Source: Rhodopseudomonas pseudopalustris (lineage in GTDB: Bacteria; Pseudomonadota; Alphaproteobacteria; Rhizobiales; Xanthobacteraceae). From it: DNA of 64,000 nucleotides. Positions within the stretch are counted from its first letter, which is position 1, and the number at the start of each line of letters is the position of its first letter. The notes under the pieces were generated by a model. That model had not been told where the DNA came from. It was given only the letters and a program-made list of their open reading frames with translations, and did not search any database. The translations under genes were made by a program, and so were the position numbers. The stretch spans positions 186,001 to 250,000 of the forward strand of contig NZ_FODT01000007.1 in NCBI RefSeq assembly GCF_900110435.1, given 5' to 3'. Below, in pieces: positions 1 to 8,850 of this stretch.

Positions 1-146
1 CGAAATTCGCGCAGCTCGCGCAGCTCGCGCTGTCGCCGCAATGCGGCTTCGCCTCCACCGAAGAGGGCAACATCCTCAGCGAGCAGGAGCAGTGGGACAA
101 GCTGCGCCTCGCCGTCGAAGTGGCGCAGGACGTCTGGGGCAGATAG
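1..146 (+). CDS. Cobalamin-independent methionine synthase-like protein, C-terminal fragment
   Basis: The gene enters from the left edge and stops with TAG at 144-146; only the last 47 or so residues are visible. They include a SPQCGF motif followed by an acidic stretch and the end AQDVWGR. In the MetE/YxjG family the cysteine of the QCGF motif is a zinc ligand needed to activate homocysteine. The protein would then transfer a methyl group to homocysteine or a related thiol in the cytosol. Its place a few kilobases upstream of metK and ahcY fits methyl-cycle metabolism. The family assignment rests on this short tail only; the N-terminal half and the exact substrate cannot be judged here. Confidence 0.7.
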   Translation, partial: KFAQLAQLALSPQCGFASTEEGNILSEQEQWDKLRLAVEVAQDVWGR

Positions 147-257
147 CGCCCTGCGGCATGGCGTGCCTCGGTCGATCGTGTCGCTTGAGAGTTCCTTAAG
201 CGGCGCGTCCTTATCATCGCCGGGTTCAAACCCTAACGATTGCTTAAGGATTGCCGC

Positions 258-1298
258 ATGGCCGCAGCGCCAGAGACCCGACGCCCGATCCGCGGCGATC
301 TCGCGTCGATGGCGCAGGCGCTGCACGATTTCGCCGAGCAAGAGTTTCCGCAAGCCGCCGCCCAGCCGCGCGTCGCGGTGCTGGTGCCGTGCTTCAACGA
401 GGAGGCGGCGGTCGCGACCGTGGTCGCGGATTTCCGCCGCGTTCTGCCGGACGCCGCGATCTACGTGTATGACAACAATTCGACCGACCGCACCGCCGAG
501 GTCGCACGCGAGGCCGGCGCCGAGGTGCGCCGCGAGCGGCGGCAGGGCAAGGGGCAGGTGGTGCGGCGGATGTTCGCCGACATCGACGCCGACGTCTATC
601 TGCTGGTCGACGGCGACGCCACCTACGACGCCGCCAGCGCGCCGAAGATGATCGCAGCGCTGATCGACGAGCATCTCGATATGGTGGTCGGATCGCGGAT
701 CGATCAGGCACGCGGCGCCTGGCGTCCCGGCCATCGCACCGGCAATCTGTTGCTGACCGGGTTTCTCTCGGCGGTGTTCGGCCAGGCCTTCAAGGATATC
801 CTGTCCGGCTACCGGGTGTTCTCGCGCCGCTTCGTCAAGACCTTCCCAGTGCTGTCCGACGGCTTCGAGATCGAGACCGAGCTCAGCGTGCATGCGCTCG
901 AACTGGCGATGCCGGTGCGCGAGATCGAGACGCCGTATTTCGAGCGGCCGCACGGTTCGTTCAGTAAGCTCAACACCTGGCGCGACGGCTTCCGCATTCT
1001 CGGCACCATCCTGAAGCTGTATCGCTCGGAGAAGCCGTTGCGGTTCTTCGGCTCGATCTCGCTCGGCCTCGTGATGCTGTCGCTCGGCCTCGCGACGCCG
1101 GTGATCGTGACCTATCTCGAAACCGGCCTGGTGCCGCGGCTGCCGACCGCGGTGCTGTCGATGGGGCTGATGATCGTCGCCGTGCTGTCGGTTTCGTCCG
1201 GCCTTGTGCTCGACACCGTGACGCGCGGACGCCGCGAGATGAAACTGCTCGCCTATCTCGCGCATCCGGCGCTCGGCGAGACCCGCCGCGACGGGTAG
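258..1298 (+). CDS. Family 2 glycosyltransferase with C-terminal membrane anchor
   Basis: 346 residues starting at ATG 258, chosen because AAGGA (246-250) sits 7 bases upstream; a TTG at 240 is also open but has no such site. The N-terminal two thirds is a GT-A domain: VAVLVPCFNEEAAV (about 39-52), DNNSTDRT (72-79) and the metal-binding DGD (118-120). Residues from about 265 to 325 form two hydrophobic segments, as in polyprenyl-phosphate sugar transferases of the DPM1/GtrB type. It therefore probably moves a sugar from a nucleotide donor to a lipid carrier at the inner membrane. It converges on the UDP-glucose dehydrogenase gene 30 bases away, which suggests a role in envelope glycan synthesis. 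The sugar and acceptor are unknown. Confidence 0.85.
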   Translation: MAAAPETRRPIRGDLASMAQALHDFAEQEFPQAAAQPRVAVLVPCFNEEAAVATVVADFRRVLPDAAIYVYDNNSTDRTAEVAREAGAEVRRERRQGKGQVVRRMFADIDADVYLLVDGDATYDAASAPKMIAALIDEHLDMVVGSRIDQARGAWRPGHRTGNLLLTGFLSAVFGQAFKDILSGYRVFSRRFVKTFPVLSDGFEIETELSVHALELAMPVREIETPYFERPHGSFSKLNTWRDGFRILGTILKLYRSEKPLRFFGSISLGLVMLSLGLATPVIVTYLETGLVPRLPTAVLSMGLMIVAVLSVSSGLVLDTVTRGRREMKLLAYLAHPALGETRRDG

Positions 1299-1328
1299 CT
1301 CGACCGCGTCGTCGTCCGAGCCGAACCC

Positions 1329-2639
1329 TTACGAGGGCCGGCCGATGCCGTGATAGACGAAGCCGTGCTCCGCCATCTGCTCCGGGCGGTACACGTTGCG
1401 CAGATCGACGATGACCGGTTGCTTCAAGGTCTGCTTCAGTCTGGCGAGGTCGAGCGCGCGGAACTGGACCCATTCGGTGACGATGACGAGGGCGTCGGCG
1501 CCCTGCGCGCAGTCATAGGCGTCGGTGCAATAGGTGATATCCGGCAATTCTTCGCGCGCCTGCGCCATTCCGGCGGGATCGAATGCGCGCACCGTCGCGC
1601 CCATGTCGAGAAGGCCGGTCACCAGCGGGATCGACGGCGCCTCGCGCATGTCGTCGGTGTCCGGCTTGAACGTCAGCCCGAGCACCGCGACGGTCTTGCC
1701 GCGCAGGCTGCCGCCGAGCGCATGCAGAACCTTGCGCGACATCGCGCGTTTGCGGTTTTCGTTGACGGCCAGCACCGCTTCGACGATCCGCAGCGGCGCC
1801 TCGTGGTCGAGACCGATCTTGACCAGAGCGCGGGTGTCCTTGGGGAAGCACGAGCCGCCGAAGCCGGGGCCGGCGTGCAGGAATTTCGCGCCGATGCGGT
1901 TGTCCATGCCGATGCCGCGGGCGACGTCCTGCACGTCGGCGCCGACCTTTTCGGCCAGATCCGCCATCTCGTTGATGAAGGTGATCTTGGTCGCGAGGAA
2001 GGCGTTGGCGGCGTATTTGATCAGCTCGGCGGTGCGCCGCTCGGTGTACATCAGCGGCCCCTGGTTCAGCGACAGCGGCCGATAGATCTCGCCGAGCACT
2101 TTGCGCGCGCGCTCGTCGGAGGTGCCGATGACGATGCGGTCGGGAAACTTGAAGTCGCGGATCGCCGCGCCCTCGCGCAGAAACTCCGGGTTGGAGGCAA
2201 CGGCGGCATCCGCCTCGGGATTGGTCTCGCGGATCAGCCGTTCGACCTCGTCGCCGGTGCCGACCGGCACGGTCGACTTGGTGATGACGACGGTGAAATC
2301 CTTCAGCGCGGCGGCGATCTCGCGCGCCGCTGCATAGACGTAGCTGAGGTCGGCATGGCCATCGCCGCGGCGCGACGGCGTGCCCACCGCGATGAACACC
2401 GCTTCGGCTTCGCCCACCGGCACGCTCAGATCGGTGGTGAAGCCGAGTCGCCCCGCCTTGACGTTGGCCGCCACCAGTTCGTCGAGCCCCGGCTCATAGA
2501 TCGGGATTTCGCCCCGATGTAGCGCGGCGATCTTGTCGGCGTCCTTGTCGACGCAGACGACGTGATGGCCGAAATCGGCAAAGCACGCCCCCGACACCAG
2601 CCCCACATAGCCGGTTCCGATCATCGCTATTCGCATCAT
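1329..2639 (-). CDS. ugd: UDP-glucose 6-dehydrogenase
   Basis: 436 residues. It oxidises UDP-glucose to UDP-glucuronate with two NAD per turnover, supplying uronic acid for envelope polysaccharides. The N-terminal Rossmann motif is IGTGYVGLVSG (7-17), the catalytic cysteine lies in GGSCFPKD at residue 264, and the NAD-binding GTPS segment is near 86. The C-terminal domain carries LGLTFKPDTDDMR, usual for the family. Length is normal. Two consecutive ATG codons (2639 and 2636) could serve as start. A UDP-glucuronate 4-epimerase-like gene lies at 28284, so the product has a plausible local consumer. Confidence 0.95.
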   Translation of the reverse strand: MMRIAMIGTGYVGLVSGACFADFGHHVVCVDKDADKIAALHRGEIPIYEPGLDELVAANVKAGRLGFTTDLSVPVGEAEAVFIAVGTPSRRGDGHADLSYVYAAAREIAAALKDFTVVITKSTVPVGTGDEVERLIRETNPEADAAVASNPEFLREGAAIRDFKFPDRIVIGTSDERARKVLGEIYRPLSLNQGPLMYTERRTAELIKYAANAFLATKITFINEMADLAEKVGADVQDVARGIGMDNRIGAKFLHAGPGFGGSCFPKDTRALVKIGLDHEAPLRIVEAVLAVNENRKRAMSRKVLHALGGSLRGKTVAVLGLTFKPDTDDMREAPSIPLVTGLLDMGATVRAFDPAGMAQAREELPDITYCTDAYDCAQGADALVIVTEWVQFRALDLARLKQTLKQPVIVDLRNVYRPEQMAEHGFVYHGIGRPS

Positions 2640-2833
2640 ACGCTCATTCTGCTGGCACGCCCGGCGGATCGTCGGCGCCGGGGCCTCTTAGCAGAAAGAC
2701 CAGTGTTTCCAAATGACGGTGCATGAATTCCATGGGGGTGGCCGAGGTTTTGTCCGGCGATCGCCCGGTTGCATTCCGGCGGTGGGCAGGTGATGGTGCG
2801 CTTCCTGTCCGATTCCGTTCTGCCCACCGCCGA

Positions 2834-4190
2834 ATGATGAAAAACGACCAGCTCCTCAGCCGGATTTCCGACTATTGTCGTCAGGCGGGCATGGCCGAGA
2901 CCACGTTCGGCCGCCGCGCTGTCAATGACGGCAAGCTGGTGCAGCGGCTGCGCGAGGGCAAACGCATCACCGTCGATACGCTGGAGCGGATCGAGGCGTT
3001 CGTCGCGGCGGGGCTGGGAACCGCGCCGCCGCCGCGGGGGCTGGTGGTGCCGCCGGAGCGGCGCGACGCCCGCGGCAACTTCCGGTTCTTCGAGAATCGG
3101 CAGAAGTATCTGCTGTTCGTCCACACCTGCAGCGAAAAGCGGGTGGTCGCCGACCGGGTCGCGCTGGAACTCGCCAGCATCCATCCCCGGCCGCCCGCGC
3201 TGCGCGTGTTCGACGCCGGCTGCGGAGACGGGACCGTGCTGGCGCGCGTTCTGCGTGCGATGCATGGCCGGTTCCCGCATATGCCGTTCTATGTTGCGGG
3301 CAAGGAACTCAGCGTTGAAGACGTCCGCCTGACGCTCGACAAGGTCCCGGACCGGCTGTTCGAGCACCCGGCGACGGTTTTTGTTCTCACCAATATGTAT
3401 TACGCCGAAGCGCCATGGCTGACGCCGGCCTCGCCGACAGCGGCGGCCGGGATGATCTGGCATGAAGTGCCGTTGCGCGGCGCTTCATCCGGCGAGTTTG
3501 AGACCCAGATCGCCGAATTGGCGCCGTTTCTGCAGGAAAACTGGCGCGCCAGCGTCAGCCCGCGCTCCGGAATGCCGGTCTATGAGCGGCCGGTGGCGAT
3601 CGTTCTGTATCGCGAGGACCATCGCTTCCTGCTCGATTCGGTGATCCCGCGGGCAGGGCGGACCGAGGCGAATTTCGACCTGATCATCGCCTCGCAGCCC
3701 TATCGGGCCAAATCCAGCGTGAATTTTCGCGCCAAACGCATCATCGCGCCGCTGGCGCGTGCGTTGCGGGCCGGGGGGGCGGCTGATCGGAATTCACTCC
3801 CACGGGCACGATCCGGGGCTGGAAATCGTCCAGTCGGTGTGGCCGGAGGAAAACCCGTTCTCAGTGAGCCGCCACGAACTGCTACGTGCGGTCAAATACG
3901 AGCTCGGATCGGCCGGAAGGGACCTCAACTTTAACGCATATGCGGATAGCCGGTCGATCTTTCGTTATGATATGGAAGCCCTGCCAAACGAGGTCACCGG
4001 GTCGATTGGCAATTCGACGGCCTTTGCAGCCTGGAATGCGGCGGTGTATGTCGCGCAGATCGAGGATGATCGGCTTACCGAGATGACCCAGGGCGGCCAG
4101 TATCTCGATGCTACCAGGGAAGTTCTGCGCAAGCACAGCGGGCTCTGGTTTTACGACGAATCCTACGTCATCTCGCGCCGTCGCGACTGA
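2834..4190 (+). pseudogene. SAM-dependent methyltransferase, interrupted by a one-base frameshift
   Basis: Two frames must be joined to give one protein. From ATG 2834 the product carries a small N-terminal helical region (about 60 residues, containing GMAETTFGRR and RITVDTLERI) and then a class I methyltransferase motif FDAGCGDGTVL. At a run of seven G (3773-3779) the reading frame breaks. Removing one G restores LRAGGRLIGIHSHGHD and the protein continues in the next frame to TGA at 4188-4190. Without repair the first frame runs about 50 unrelated residues further, to 3934. The gene lies immediately upstream of metK, which makes its methyl donor. Whether the extra G is a sequencing error, decay or a slippery switch cannot be decided here. 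Substrate unknown. Confidence 0.75.
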
Positions 4191-4218
4191 CATTTCAGGG
4201 ATATCATTCACGAAAGCG

Positions 4219-4234
4219 CCGCCGGATCCGGCGG
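4219..4234. promoter_or_regulatory. 16-bp perfect palindrome in the metK leader
   Basis: CCGCCGGATCCGGCGG reads the same on both strands and ends 15 bases before the metK ATG. It could be an operator or an RNA hairpin masking the ribosome binding region. No SAM-riboswitch consensus was recognised around it, so its function is open. Confidence 0.4.
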
Positions 4235-4249
4235 ATACAGGGGTTGGTG

Positions 4250-5446
4250 ATGCGCGCGTCTTACATGTTCACGAGTGAGTCGGTGTCGGAAGGACATCCG
4301 GACAAGGTCTGCGACCGGATTTCCGACGAGGTCGTCGATCTGTTCTTCCGCGAGGGGCCGAAGGCGGGGATCAGCCCCTGGGCGATCCGCGCCGCCTGCG
4401 AGACGCTCGCAACGACCAACAAGGTCGTCATCGCCGGCGAGACCCGCGGACCGGCCTCGGTGACCAACGACCAGATCGAGAGCGTCGTCCGCGCCGCGAT
4501 CAAGGACATCGGCTACGAGCAGGAAGGCTTCCATTGGGAGACCTGCGACATCGAAATCCTGCTGCATCCGCAATCGGCGGACATCGCGCAGGGCGTCGAC
4601 GCGCTGCAGCCCGGCACCAACCAGGAAGAGGGCGCCGGCGACCAGGGCATCATGTTCGGCTACGCCACCAACGAGACGCCCGACCTGATGCCGGCGCCGA
4701 TCTTCTATGCCCACAAGATCCTGCGGCTGATCTCGGAAGCCCGACATTCCGGCAAGGAGAAGGTGCTGGGCCCGGACTCCAAGAGCCAGGTCACCATCCA
4801 GTACGAGAACGGCAAGCCGGTCGGCGTCCGCGAAATCGTGGTGTCGCACCAGCATCTGGTCGAGGACATGACCTCGGCCCAGGTCCGCGAGCGGGTCGAG
4901 CCCTATGTCCGCCAGGCGCTGCCGGCCGACTGGATCACCGACAAGACGATCTGGCATATCAACCCGACCGGCAAGTTCTACATCGGCGGCCCCGACGGCG
5001 ACACCGGCCTGACCGGGCGCAAGATCATCGTCGACACCTACGGCGGCGCGGCCCCGCATGGCGGCGGCGCGTTCTCGGGCAAGGATCCGACCAAGGTCGA
5101 CCGCTCGGCCGCCTACGCCTCGCGCTATCTCGCCAAGAACATCGTCGCCGCGGGCCTCGCCGACCGCTGCACCCTGCAGCTCGCTTACGCCATCGGCGTG
5201 GCGCGGCCGCTGTCGATCTACATCGACACCCACGGAACCGGGAAGGTCTCGGAAGACAAGCTCGAGAAGGCGGTCGCCGAGGCGATGGACCTGACCCCGC
5301 GCGGCATCCGCACCCATCTCGACCTCAACAAGCCGATCTACGCCCGGACCTCGTCCTACGGCCATTTCGGCCGCACGCCCGACGCCGACGGCGGCTTCTC
5401 CTGGGAGAAGACCGATCTTGCCGACGCCCTGAAGCGCGCGGTTTAA
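4250..5446 (+). CDS. metK: S-adenosylmethionine synthetase
   Basis: 398 residues. It makes S-adenosylmethionine from methionine and ATP in the cytosol. Visible signatures are [10 protein letters not shown] (ATP-binding region near the N-terminus), [12 protein letters not shown] in the middle and [19 protein letters not shown], the glycine-rich phosphate-binding loop. Length matches alphaproteobacterial MetK. ATG 4250 is preferred over the upstream in-frame TTG 4244 and GTG 4247 because the mature family starts at about this point. It lies between a broken methyltransferase gene and ahcY, in the same direction, so synthesis of SAM and removal of its product SAH are linked. A palindrome lies just upstream. 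Confidence 0.97.
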   Translation: MRASYMFTSESVSEGHPDKVCDRISDEVVDLFFREGPKAGISPWAIRAACETLATTNKVVIAGETRGPASVTNDQIESVVRAAIKDIGYEQEGFHWETCDIEILLHPQSADIAQGVDALQPGTNQEEGAGDQGIMFGYATNETPDLMPAPIFYAHKILRLISEARHSGKEKVLGPDSKSQVTIQYENGKPVGVREIVVSHQHLVEDMTSAQVRERVEPYVRQALPADWITDKTIWHINPTGKFYIGGPDGDTGLTGRKIIVDTYGGAAPHGGGAFSGKDPTKVDRSAAYASRYLAKNIVAAGLADRCTLQLAYAIGVARPLSIYIDTHGTGKVSEDKLEKAVAEAMDLTPRGIRTHLDLNKPIYARTSSYGHFGRTPDADGGFSWEKTDLADALKRAV

Positions 5447-5456
5447 GAAGACGTTC

Positions 5457-5485
5457 CGCCTCTCCGGCCGATCGCCGGGGAGGCG
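5457..5485. terminator. Hairpin after metK
   Basis: A 12-bp stem (5457-5468 with 5474-5485, one G-U pair) with a five-base loop begins 11 bases after the metK stop. It is GC-rich but lacks a long T run, so it may be a weak or factor-assisted terminator. Confidence 0.5.
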
Positions 5486-5490
5486 TCTGC

Positions 5491-5702
5491 CGTCATCCTG
5501 AGGTGCTCGCCGTGTTCGGCGAGCCTCGACGGATGACCCAGCGAAGTGCCCGCAGCGCTCCTTCGAGGCGCGCACGAGAGCATGATCCCGGAAAGCGGAT
5601 GCCGGTTTTCGGAAAAGATCATGCTCGGACAGGAATCTCGAACGGGATGATGATTCGAGGAAGCATCGTCCCGCTCGAGCGTGCGCCTACCTCAGGATGA
5701 CG
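5491..5702. repeat. Nested interspersed inverted repeats between metK and ahcY
   Basis: This 336-base gap (5447-5782) holds no gene but is packed with palindromic repeats. A 14-bp sequence CGTCATCCTGAGGT at 5491-5504 returns exactly inverted at 5689-5702, framing the whole block. Inside it, 5492-5538 is a hairpin (GTCATCC with GGATGAC, GCTCGCC with GGCGAGC). A second unit at 5578-5626 has GAGCATGATC and GATCATGCTC as its ends around a CCGGAAA/TTTTCGG core. From memory both inner units are common REP-like repeats of Bradyrhizobium-type genomes. One repeat appears to have been inserted into another. Confidence 0.7.
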
Positions 5703-5782
5703 TTTCGTTTGCGGTTCGTCACAAAACGTTCGATTTCGCTTCGTATCGACGTTTCCGAATTACTCCGTTCAGGAAAGTACTC

Positions 5783-7198
5783 ATGACCGCCAAGTTCACC
5801 GATTACATCGTCAAGGACATCGGCCTCGCCGAGTTCGGCCGCAAGGAAATCTCGCTGGCCGAGACCGAAATGCCCGGCCTGATGGCGACGCGCGAGGAAT
5901 ATGGCCCGAAGCAGCCGCTGAAGGGCGCCAGGATCGCCGGCTCGCTGCACATGACGATCCAGACCGCGGTGCTGATCGAGACGCTGACGGCGCTCGGCGC
6001 CGACGTGCGCTGGGTGTCCTGCAACATCTATTCGACCCAGGACCATGCCGCCGCGGCGATCGCCGCCGCCGGCATTCCGGTGTTCGCCATCAAGGGCGAG
6101 AGCCTGGAGGACTATTGGGACTACACCGCCCGGATGTTCGACTGGCACGGCGGCGGCACCCCGAACATGATCCTCGATGACGGCGGCGACGCCACCATGT
6201 ACGTCCATCTCGGCCTGCGCGCCGAGAACGGCGACACCGCGTTCCTCGACAAGCCCGGCTCCGATGAGGAAGTGATCTTCTTCGCGCTGCTGAAGAAGCA
6301 GCTCAAGGACAAGCCGAAGGGTTACTTCGCCGAGATCGCCAAGAACATCCGTGGCGTCTCCGAGGAAACCACCACGGGCGTGCATCGCCTTTACGACATG
6401 CAGAAGGCCGGCACGCTGCTGTGGCCGGCGATCAACGTCAACGACTCGGTCACCAAATCGAAATTCGACAACCTCTATGGTTGCCGTGAATCGCTGGTCG
6501 ACGGCATCCGCCGCGGCACCGACGTGATGATGTCCGGCAAGGTCGCGATGGTCGCGGGCTTCGGCGACGTCGGCAAGGGCTCGGCGGCGTCACTGCGCCA
6601 GGCCGGCGCCCGCGTGATGGTGTCGGAAGTCGATCCGATCTGCGCGCTGCAGGCGGCGATGGAAGGCTATCAGGTCGTGACCATGGAAGATGCGGCGCCG
6701 ATCGCCGACATCTTCGTCACCGCCACCGGCAACAAGGACATCATCACCATCGAGCACATGCGCGCGATGAAGGATCGCGCCATCGTCTGCAACATCGGCC
6801 ACTTCGACAACGAGATTCAGATCGCGCATCTGAAGAACCTGAAGTGGGACAACATCAAGCCGCAGGTCGACGAGATCACCTTCCCGGACGGCAAGCGGAT
6901 GATCCTGCTGTCCGAAGGCCGCCTCGTGAACCTCGGCAACGCCACCGGCCATCCGTCCTTCGTGATGTCGGCGTCGTTCACCAACCAGACGCTGGCGCAG
7001 ATCGAACTGTTCGCCAACAACAAGGACGGCAAGTACAAGAAGGAAGTCTACGTCCTGCCGAAGTCGCTGGATGAGAAGGTCGCGCGCCTGCACCTCGCCA
7101 AGATCGGCGTCAAGCTCACCGAACTGCGCAAGGACCAGGCCGACTACATCGGCGTCAAGGTCGAGGGCCCGTTCAAGGCGGATCATTATCGGTATTGA
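5783..7198 (+). CDS. ahcY: Adenosylhomocysteinase
   Basis: 471 residues. It hydrolyses S-adenosylhomocysteine to adenosine and homocysteine, relieving product inhibition of methyltransferases. ATG 5783 follows AGGAAA (5771-5776). The N-terminal catalytic domain contains [19 protein letters not shown]. The NAD-binding domain has [13 protein letters not shown] near residue 255, and the C-terminus ends FKADHYRY as usual for the family, where the lysine and tyrosine reach the NAD site of a neighbouring subunit. Length is typical of bacterial AhcY with the extra inserted segment. It is followed by repeat remnants and a strong hairpin at 7304-7330. No SAH riboswitch was recognised upstream. Confidence 0.97.
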   Translation: MTAKFTDYIVKDIGLAEFGRKEISLAETEMPGLMATREEYGPKQPLKGARIAGSLHMTIQTAVLIETLTALGADVRWVSCNIYSTQDHAAAAIAAAGIPVFAIKGESLEDYWDYTARMFDWHGGGTPNMILDDGGDATMYVHLGLRAENGDTAFLDKPGSDEEVIFFALLKKQLKDKPKGYFAEIAKNIRGVSEETTTGVHRLYDMQKAGTLLWPAINVNDSVTKSKFDNLYGCRESLVDGIRRGTDVMMSGKVAMVAGFGDVGKGSAASLRQAGARVMVSEVDPICALQAAMEGYQVVTMEDAAPIADIFVTATGNKDIITIEHMRAMKDRAIVCNIGHFDNEIQIAHLKNLKWDNIKPQVDEITFPDGKRMILLSEGRLVNLGNATGHPSFVMSASFTNQTLAQIELFANNKDGKYKKEVYVLPKSLDEKVARLHLAKIGVKLTELRKDQADYIGVKVEGPFKADHYRY

Positions 7199-7263
7199 TG
7201 GGGGAGGGCGGCGGTCGCTGCGCTCGCCGCCATCTCGCACTGCCGCTGTCGTTATCGCACAGC

Positions 7264-7297
7264 GTCATGGCCGGGCTTGACCAGGCCATCCATCGGA
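7264..7297. repeat. Fragment of an interspersed repeat downstream of ahcY
   Basis: The stretch GTCATGGCCGGGCTTGACC, then GGCCATCC, resembles from memory one arm of a repeat that is widespread in Bradyrhizobium-type genomes. Only one arm is present. Confidence 0.4.
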
Positions 7298-7303
7298 AAA
7301 ACG

Positions 7304-7330
7304 AAGCCCCGGAGCGATGCTCCGGGGCTT
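7304..7330. terminator. Bidirectional rho-independent terminator
   Basis: A 12-bp perfect stem (7304-7315 with 7319-7330) with a three-base loop, flanked by AA on one side and TT on the other. It lies between the convergent ahcY gene and the Argonaute operon and could end transcripts from both sides. Confidence 0.85.
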
Positions 7331-7395
7331 TTCGCTAGCTAGAAAAATCGACCGCGACAAGGTGTTCGAAGTAGAGGCGCTTTTCACCTGAGCTG

Positions 7396-8850
7396 TTAGA
7401 TATAGCGAGCGTAGTCCGAGCTGATCTTCTGATTTGTTGTGTACTTCAGTACTTCGCCAACTGCACGGGCAGCGCGAATTGGAATTGGTAACTTCTGATT
7501 CATTTGTGTGGAATTCCAATTGACTTTGGTTAGAGCCAATACCTCTCCTGCGATCTGTGCGACTGTGCTGTCACTCCCTTGGTATGGGCAAAGCAGAAGT
7601 GGGCGCGGGTCGTACTGACCTGGATAAGTCCCATAGTAAGGAATGCTTCCATTTGTATAAAGTAGGCCCTTTCCGTCCAGCTCCACAAAAGTTCCTCTCA
7701 TTACTGGATAGTTTCCATCCCGAAGTACTTTTACGGAGTATGATTCCTGGATCCAAACGAGATCACGAAGTTCGGCGCCCGCTTCGTCAATCGCGTCAAA
7801 AATGCCTGCCGCCTCTTCTTCTCGAAACTGAGAAGTCTTGAAGACTATGACACGTGCAGGGTAATGTTTGTGGTGGTTCTTGTAGGCCGACAGTGCATCT
7901 CGGATGAGTTCAAAGGCGTCCTCCCGAGTCATGTAAGGATGGCGCCCTCGACTCTCAGTCTGCGATCGCTTTCCTCTGAGAATAAAGCCGCGACCTCTTT
8001 CATCAAACATCTGCGCCGCGCTTGTGAATAGCTGTTGGCCACCCACTTCGCGGTAGAAGCTAATGCCGATATAGCAAGCTCTGAACTCGCCGTCCTGAGG
8101 CATCTTTCGCCAAGGGATGCGTCCAGTCCCTTTGTAATAAAGCGTGGTAAGGAGATTCCATGTTCGATCTGCTTGCTCTTGGATCTTTCTGGATCGACTT
8201 TCTTTGACCTTCAGGGGAATCTTGGCGCTCTCATCAAGTACGTCTTCCCACACGATCTGAATCGGAAAGCTAAGCCCCATCGCTTTTGCTTTGAGCATTC
8301 CGCGAAAGTCTGGCGCGTCCGAGCCGCCACTATCATCCTTCTCGACTGTGGCCTTGGAATCGACCTTCGCATTCCAAACGCGCTCGATCAGTTCGACGGG
8401 TAAGGCGATAATCGCCACGTGGGGGCGGCGGCTGCTCTCGTCGAGAGTCTCAAGCTGTTGAACGATCTCATCGACAGCTAATTCCACGGCCTTTGTGTGA
8501 TTGGGCTCTTTCCTAATCTTATCAATTTTGGACTGAGAAATTGCCGCCGTCGCCCCCTCCTCGATTTCGAATTTGCAGCGGAAGGGATTTCTATTTCCCA
8601 GGCCAGGAAAATCTGGATGTAGATTAGGATGCTTCTCGCCGCTGCCGGTAAAGCCGGCCGATGCGTCCGCAAGAAATTCCTTCGTATTCTCCACAGTCTT
8701 GGCGCTGCCAACAACTGCGATTTTAATGGCGTCTCCTAAAGGGGTTTGAAGAGGTCCAGCTTCGAACAGTCCTAGTCGGGGGTCCGGATGATGATGTTTG
8801 TCACCAAACTCAAGGTGGGGTTCGTCGAATATCTTCGTTTCGAATCTCAT
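7396..8850 (-). CDS. Short prokaryotic Argonaute (MID-PIWI), catalytically inactive
   Basis: 484 residues, the size of short pAgos, with no N or PAZ domain. The N-terminus has the signature EPHLEFG (10-16) and [12 protein letters not shown] (23-34). A MID-like part follows, with [11 protein letters not shown] at 149-159. The PIWI part begins around 235 ([17 protein letters not shown]) and includes YIGISFYR (260-267), VIVFKTSQF (334-342) and LTKVNWNST (440-448). Where cleaving Argonautes carry their first two aspartates, this protein has S264 and T339/S340, so it should bind guide and target without slicing. It overlaps the upstream APAZ gene by four bases (ATGA), so the two are translationally coupled. 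In known systems such a protein forms a heterodimer with its APAZ partner and senses invading DNA. GC is visibly lower than in flanking genes, suggesting acquisition. Confidence 0.9.
   Translation of the reverse strand: MRFETKIFDEPHLEFGDKHHHPDPRLGLFEAGPLQTPLGDAIKIAVVGSAKTVENTKEFLADASAGFTGSGEKHPNLHPDFPGLGNRNPFRCKFEIEEGATAAISQSKIDKIRKEPNHTKAVELAVDEIVQQLETLDESSRRPHVAIIALPVELIERVWNAKVDSKATVEKDDSGGSDAPDFRGMLKAKAMGLSFPIQIVWEDVLDESAKIPLKVKESRSRKIQEQADRTWNLLTTLYYKGTGRIPWRKMPQDGEFRACYIGISFYREVGGQQLFTSAAQMFDERGRGFILRGKRSQTESRGRHPYMTREDAFELIRDALSAYKNHHKHYPARVIVFKTSQFREEEAAGIFDAIDEAGAELRDLVWIQESYSVKVLRDGNYPVMRGTFVELDGKGLLYTNGSIPYYGTYPGQYDPRPLLLCPYQGSDSTVAQIAGEVLALTKVNWNSTQMNQKLPIPIRAARAVGEVLKYTTNQKISSDYARYI

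Noticed and set aside
4188-4249. SAM or SAM/SAH riboswitch in front of metK
   Set aside because: The leader is only about 60 bases and lacks the conserved core of the SAM-II or SAM/SAH types as I know them; only the palindrome is supported.
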